This document shows, one piece after another, positions 6,196 through 7,134 of a stretch of 7,134 nucleotides of DNA. Below the pieces are notes generated by a model. The model was not told the DNA's origin. It saw only the letters and a list, made by a program, of their open reading frames with translations, and ran no database searches. The position numbers were made by a program, and so were the translations under genes. The stretch is from an uncultured Ruminococcus sp. (GTDB lineage: Bacteria; Bacillota; Clostridia; Oscillospirales; Acutalibacteraceae), in assembly GCA_902797065.1 (NCBI GenBank), contig CADBRK010000079.1, positions 1-7,134 on the forward strand, read 5' to 3'. The number at the start of each line of letters is the position of its first letter. The stretch's first letter is position 1.

Positions 6196-6224
6196 AATAT
6201 ATCATTATTGTAACAAATTGTCAA
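6196..6224 (-). promoter_or_regulatory. Promoter of the small toxin gene
   Basis: On the - strand TTGACA (6224-6219), a spacer of exactly 17 bases and TATATT (6201-6196), close to the sigma-A consensus. The start of transcription should fall near 6189, giving a leader of about 50 bases before the toxin ATG at 6138. Confidence 0.75.
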
Positions 6225-6233
6225 CGGCAATAT

Positions 6234-6265
6234 TAAAAAAAGCACCCTGCATTCCGCAAGGTGCT
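6234..6265 (-). terminator. Intrinsic terminator of the glmS operon; hairpin repeat copy 2
   Basis: The 27-bp sequence of 5873-5899 recurs without change at 6239-6265. Read on the - strand it forms AGCACCTTGC / GCAGGGTGCT with a five-base GGAAT loop and one G-U pair, and runs straight into TTTTTTT (6241-6235). It lies 10 bases past the stop of the 78-residue gene, so it ends the glmS-containing transcript just before the toxin promoter. Confidence 0.85.
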
Positions 6266-6274
6266 CATATTTCT

Positions 6275-6511
6275 TTATCTCATTTTGTAAACTCCGTTCG
6301 GATTCTGCGAAAAGAACTCTGTCATCGAGTCGATCTCGGCAAATGCCTTTTCCTTTGATTTGTATATCCCGAGCGTCACTCTGCCGCCCGAGAATGCGCC
6401 TCTCGATGAACACGTGCCAAATATATAGAAGTCCTTTTCGCCCATCATCTCGGATATATATGCGTGTACTATCTCTGCGACAGCGTCGCCCGACTGTGTG
6501 CGTATCAGCAT
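6275..6511 (-). CDS. Conserved-type small protein downstream of glmS, unknown function
   Basis: A protein of 78 residues starting MLIRTQSGDAVAEIV and containing LGIYKSKEKAFAEID near residue 47, then NPNGVYKMR at the end. The pattern of an IR(S/T)Q start, a central LG-Y-S-KEKA box and a Y-M ending is one I associate with small cytoplasmic proteins common in gut clostridia, with no known role. No signal peptide, membrane helix or metal motif is visible. Its ATG lies two bases after the glmS stop (TAA-TC-ATG) and there is no good ribosome site, so it probably depends on ribosomes finishing glmS. The terminator at 6234-6265 follows closely. The position suggests co-expression with amino-sugar synthesis but does not show a function. 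Confidence 0.75.
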   Translation of the reverse strand: MLIRTQSGDAVAEIVHAYISEMMGEKDFYIFGTCSSRGAFSGGRVTLGIYKSKEKAFAEIDSMTEFFSQNPNGVYKMR

Positions 6512-6513
6512 GA

Positions 6514-7134
6514 TTATTCAACCGTAACGGACTTTGCGAGGTTCCTCGGCTGATCGACGTCGTTTCCTCTCTGAACCGATGTGTAATATGCGATAAGCTG
6601 CAGCGGCACGCATACCAGCATGGGCAGAAGGATTTCTTCGAAGCAGGGGATCTTCAATACGTAGTCCGCAATATCCTTTGATACTTCGCAGTTCTCCTTG
6701 CAGATCATGATGACCTTTGCGCCTCTTGCCTTGACTTCTTTGATATTGCTTACGGTTTTCTCATACAGTGCGCTCTGCGTTGCAACGGCGATAACGGGCA
6801 TTTCGCTTGTGATTAGCGAGATCGTGCCGTGCTTCAGTTCGCCTGCCGCATAGCTTTCGGAGTGAATGTAGGATATTTCTTTCAGCTTGAGGCTTCCTTC
6901 CATGCTGAGCGCATAGTCAAGCCCTCTGCCGATATAAAGCAGGCTGTCTGCCGTTACAAGCTTTGTAGAGATCTTCTGTGATATTTCGGTTGTCTGCGCA
7001 ATGACCTTCTCGATCATCTCGGGCATTTCTTCAAGCTTGGCTGTGTAGTATCTGAGCTTTTCCTCGTCAAACTTGCCCTTTGCATATGCCAGTTCAAACG
7101 CAAACAGATACATTACGGAAAGCTGTACCATATA
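6514..7134 (-). CDS. glmS: Glutamine--fructose-6-phosphate aminotransferase (isomerizing), C-terminal third
   Basis: The frame enters from the right edge without a start (the ATG at 7131 is internal) and ends at TAA 6516-6514; about 206 of the usual 600 or so residues are present. GlmS makes glucosamine-6-phosphate from fructose-6-phosphate and glutamine, the first step toward UDP-GlcNAc and the cell wall, in the cytoplasm. The visible part is the second SIS sugar-isomerase domain: YIGRGLDYALSMEGSLKLKE, then IHSESYAAGELKHG, with the counterparts of the catalytic Glu488 (in LKLKE) and His504 (in LKHG) of the E. coli enzyme. It ends with the hallmark DQPRNLAKSVTVE tail, whose Lys corresponds to Lys603. 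The isomerase features are intact in what is visible. The start, the glutaminase domain and any glmS ribozyme would lie outside the window. Confidence 0.97.
   Translation of the reverse strand, partial: YMVQLSVMYLFAFELAYAKGKFDEEKLRYYTAKLEEMPEMIEKVIAQTTEISQKISTKLVTADSLLYIGRGLDYALSMEGSLKLKEISYIHSESYAAGELKHGTISLITSEMPVIAVATQSALYEKTVSNIKEVKARGAKVIMICKENCEVSKDIADYVLKIPCFEEILLPMLVCVPLQLIAYYTSVQRGNDVDQPRNLAKSVTVE

Noticed and set aside
6153..6521. A 122-codon - strand frame overlapping the 78-residue gene.
   Set aside because: It is in another frame of the better-supported small gene, runs through the terminator and toxin promoter, and lacks a ribosome site.

Overview
The window reads as chromosome of a low-to-moderate GC Firmicute, most likely a gut clostridium of the Ruminococcus/Oscillospiraceae type. 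The signs are strong AGGAGG-type ribosome sites, GTG and TTG starts, a CpXC-domain protein, a clostridial-style two-component pair, and a small 'LGIYKSKEKA' protein behind glmS. The lineage is an inference from gene style, not from a marker gene.

Left part, + strand (1-3461): the end of a CpXC-domain protein is followed, after a 78-base gap with an extended -10 promoter and a 14-bp palindrome, by a tight gene string. In order these are a small RelA/SpoT-type alarmone synthetase (697-1299), an OmpR-type response regulator (1315-1986), its histidine kinase (1988-3196) and an 84-residue three-helix membrane protein (3207-3461). Gaps are 15 bases or less, so (p)ppGpp-type nucleotide synthesis and an envelope-sensing two-component system look co-transcribed.

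Centre, + strand (3513-5801): one AT-rich gene of 762 codons encodes a striking fusion. It has a ScoMcrA-like N-terminal 'head' domain, a Vsr/DUF559-like PD-(D/E)XK nuclease domain and a nitrilase (carbon-nitrogen hydrolase) domain with an intact Glu-Lys-Cys triad. A C-terminal extension looks like a second, decayed nitrilase half. I read it as a candidate single-gene anti-phage or anti-foreign-DNA effector acquired by transfer. It is the best candidate here for an undescribed system.

Right of it (5802-6274) is a stretch with no long ORF, but it is densely organised as a compact type I toxin-antitoxin module. On the - strand a consensus promoter drives a 31-residue hydrophobic peptide with a very strong Shine-Dalgarno. 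On the + strand a convergent promoter drives a short RNA ending in a hairpin terminator shared with the toxin transcript. The two promoter/leader regions are similar to each other as inverted copies. A 7-bp direct repeat could let the antitoxin RNA pair at the toxin start. Two identical 27-bp hairpins, in the same orientation, bracket the module; the right one has a U-tract and ends the - strand operon beyond it.

Right end, - strand (6275-7134): the C-terminal third of glmS (glucosamine-6-phosphate synthase), running in from outside the window, followed two bases later by a 78-residue protein of unknown function. The + strand accessory genes and the - strand housekeeping operon therefore converge on the toxin-antitoxin module.
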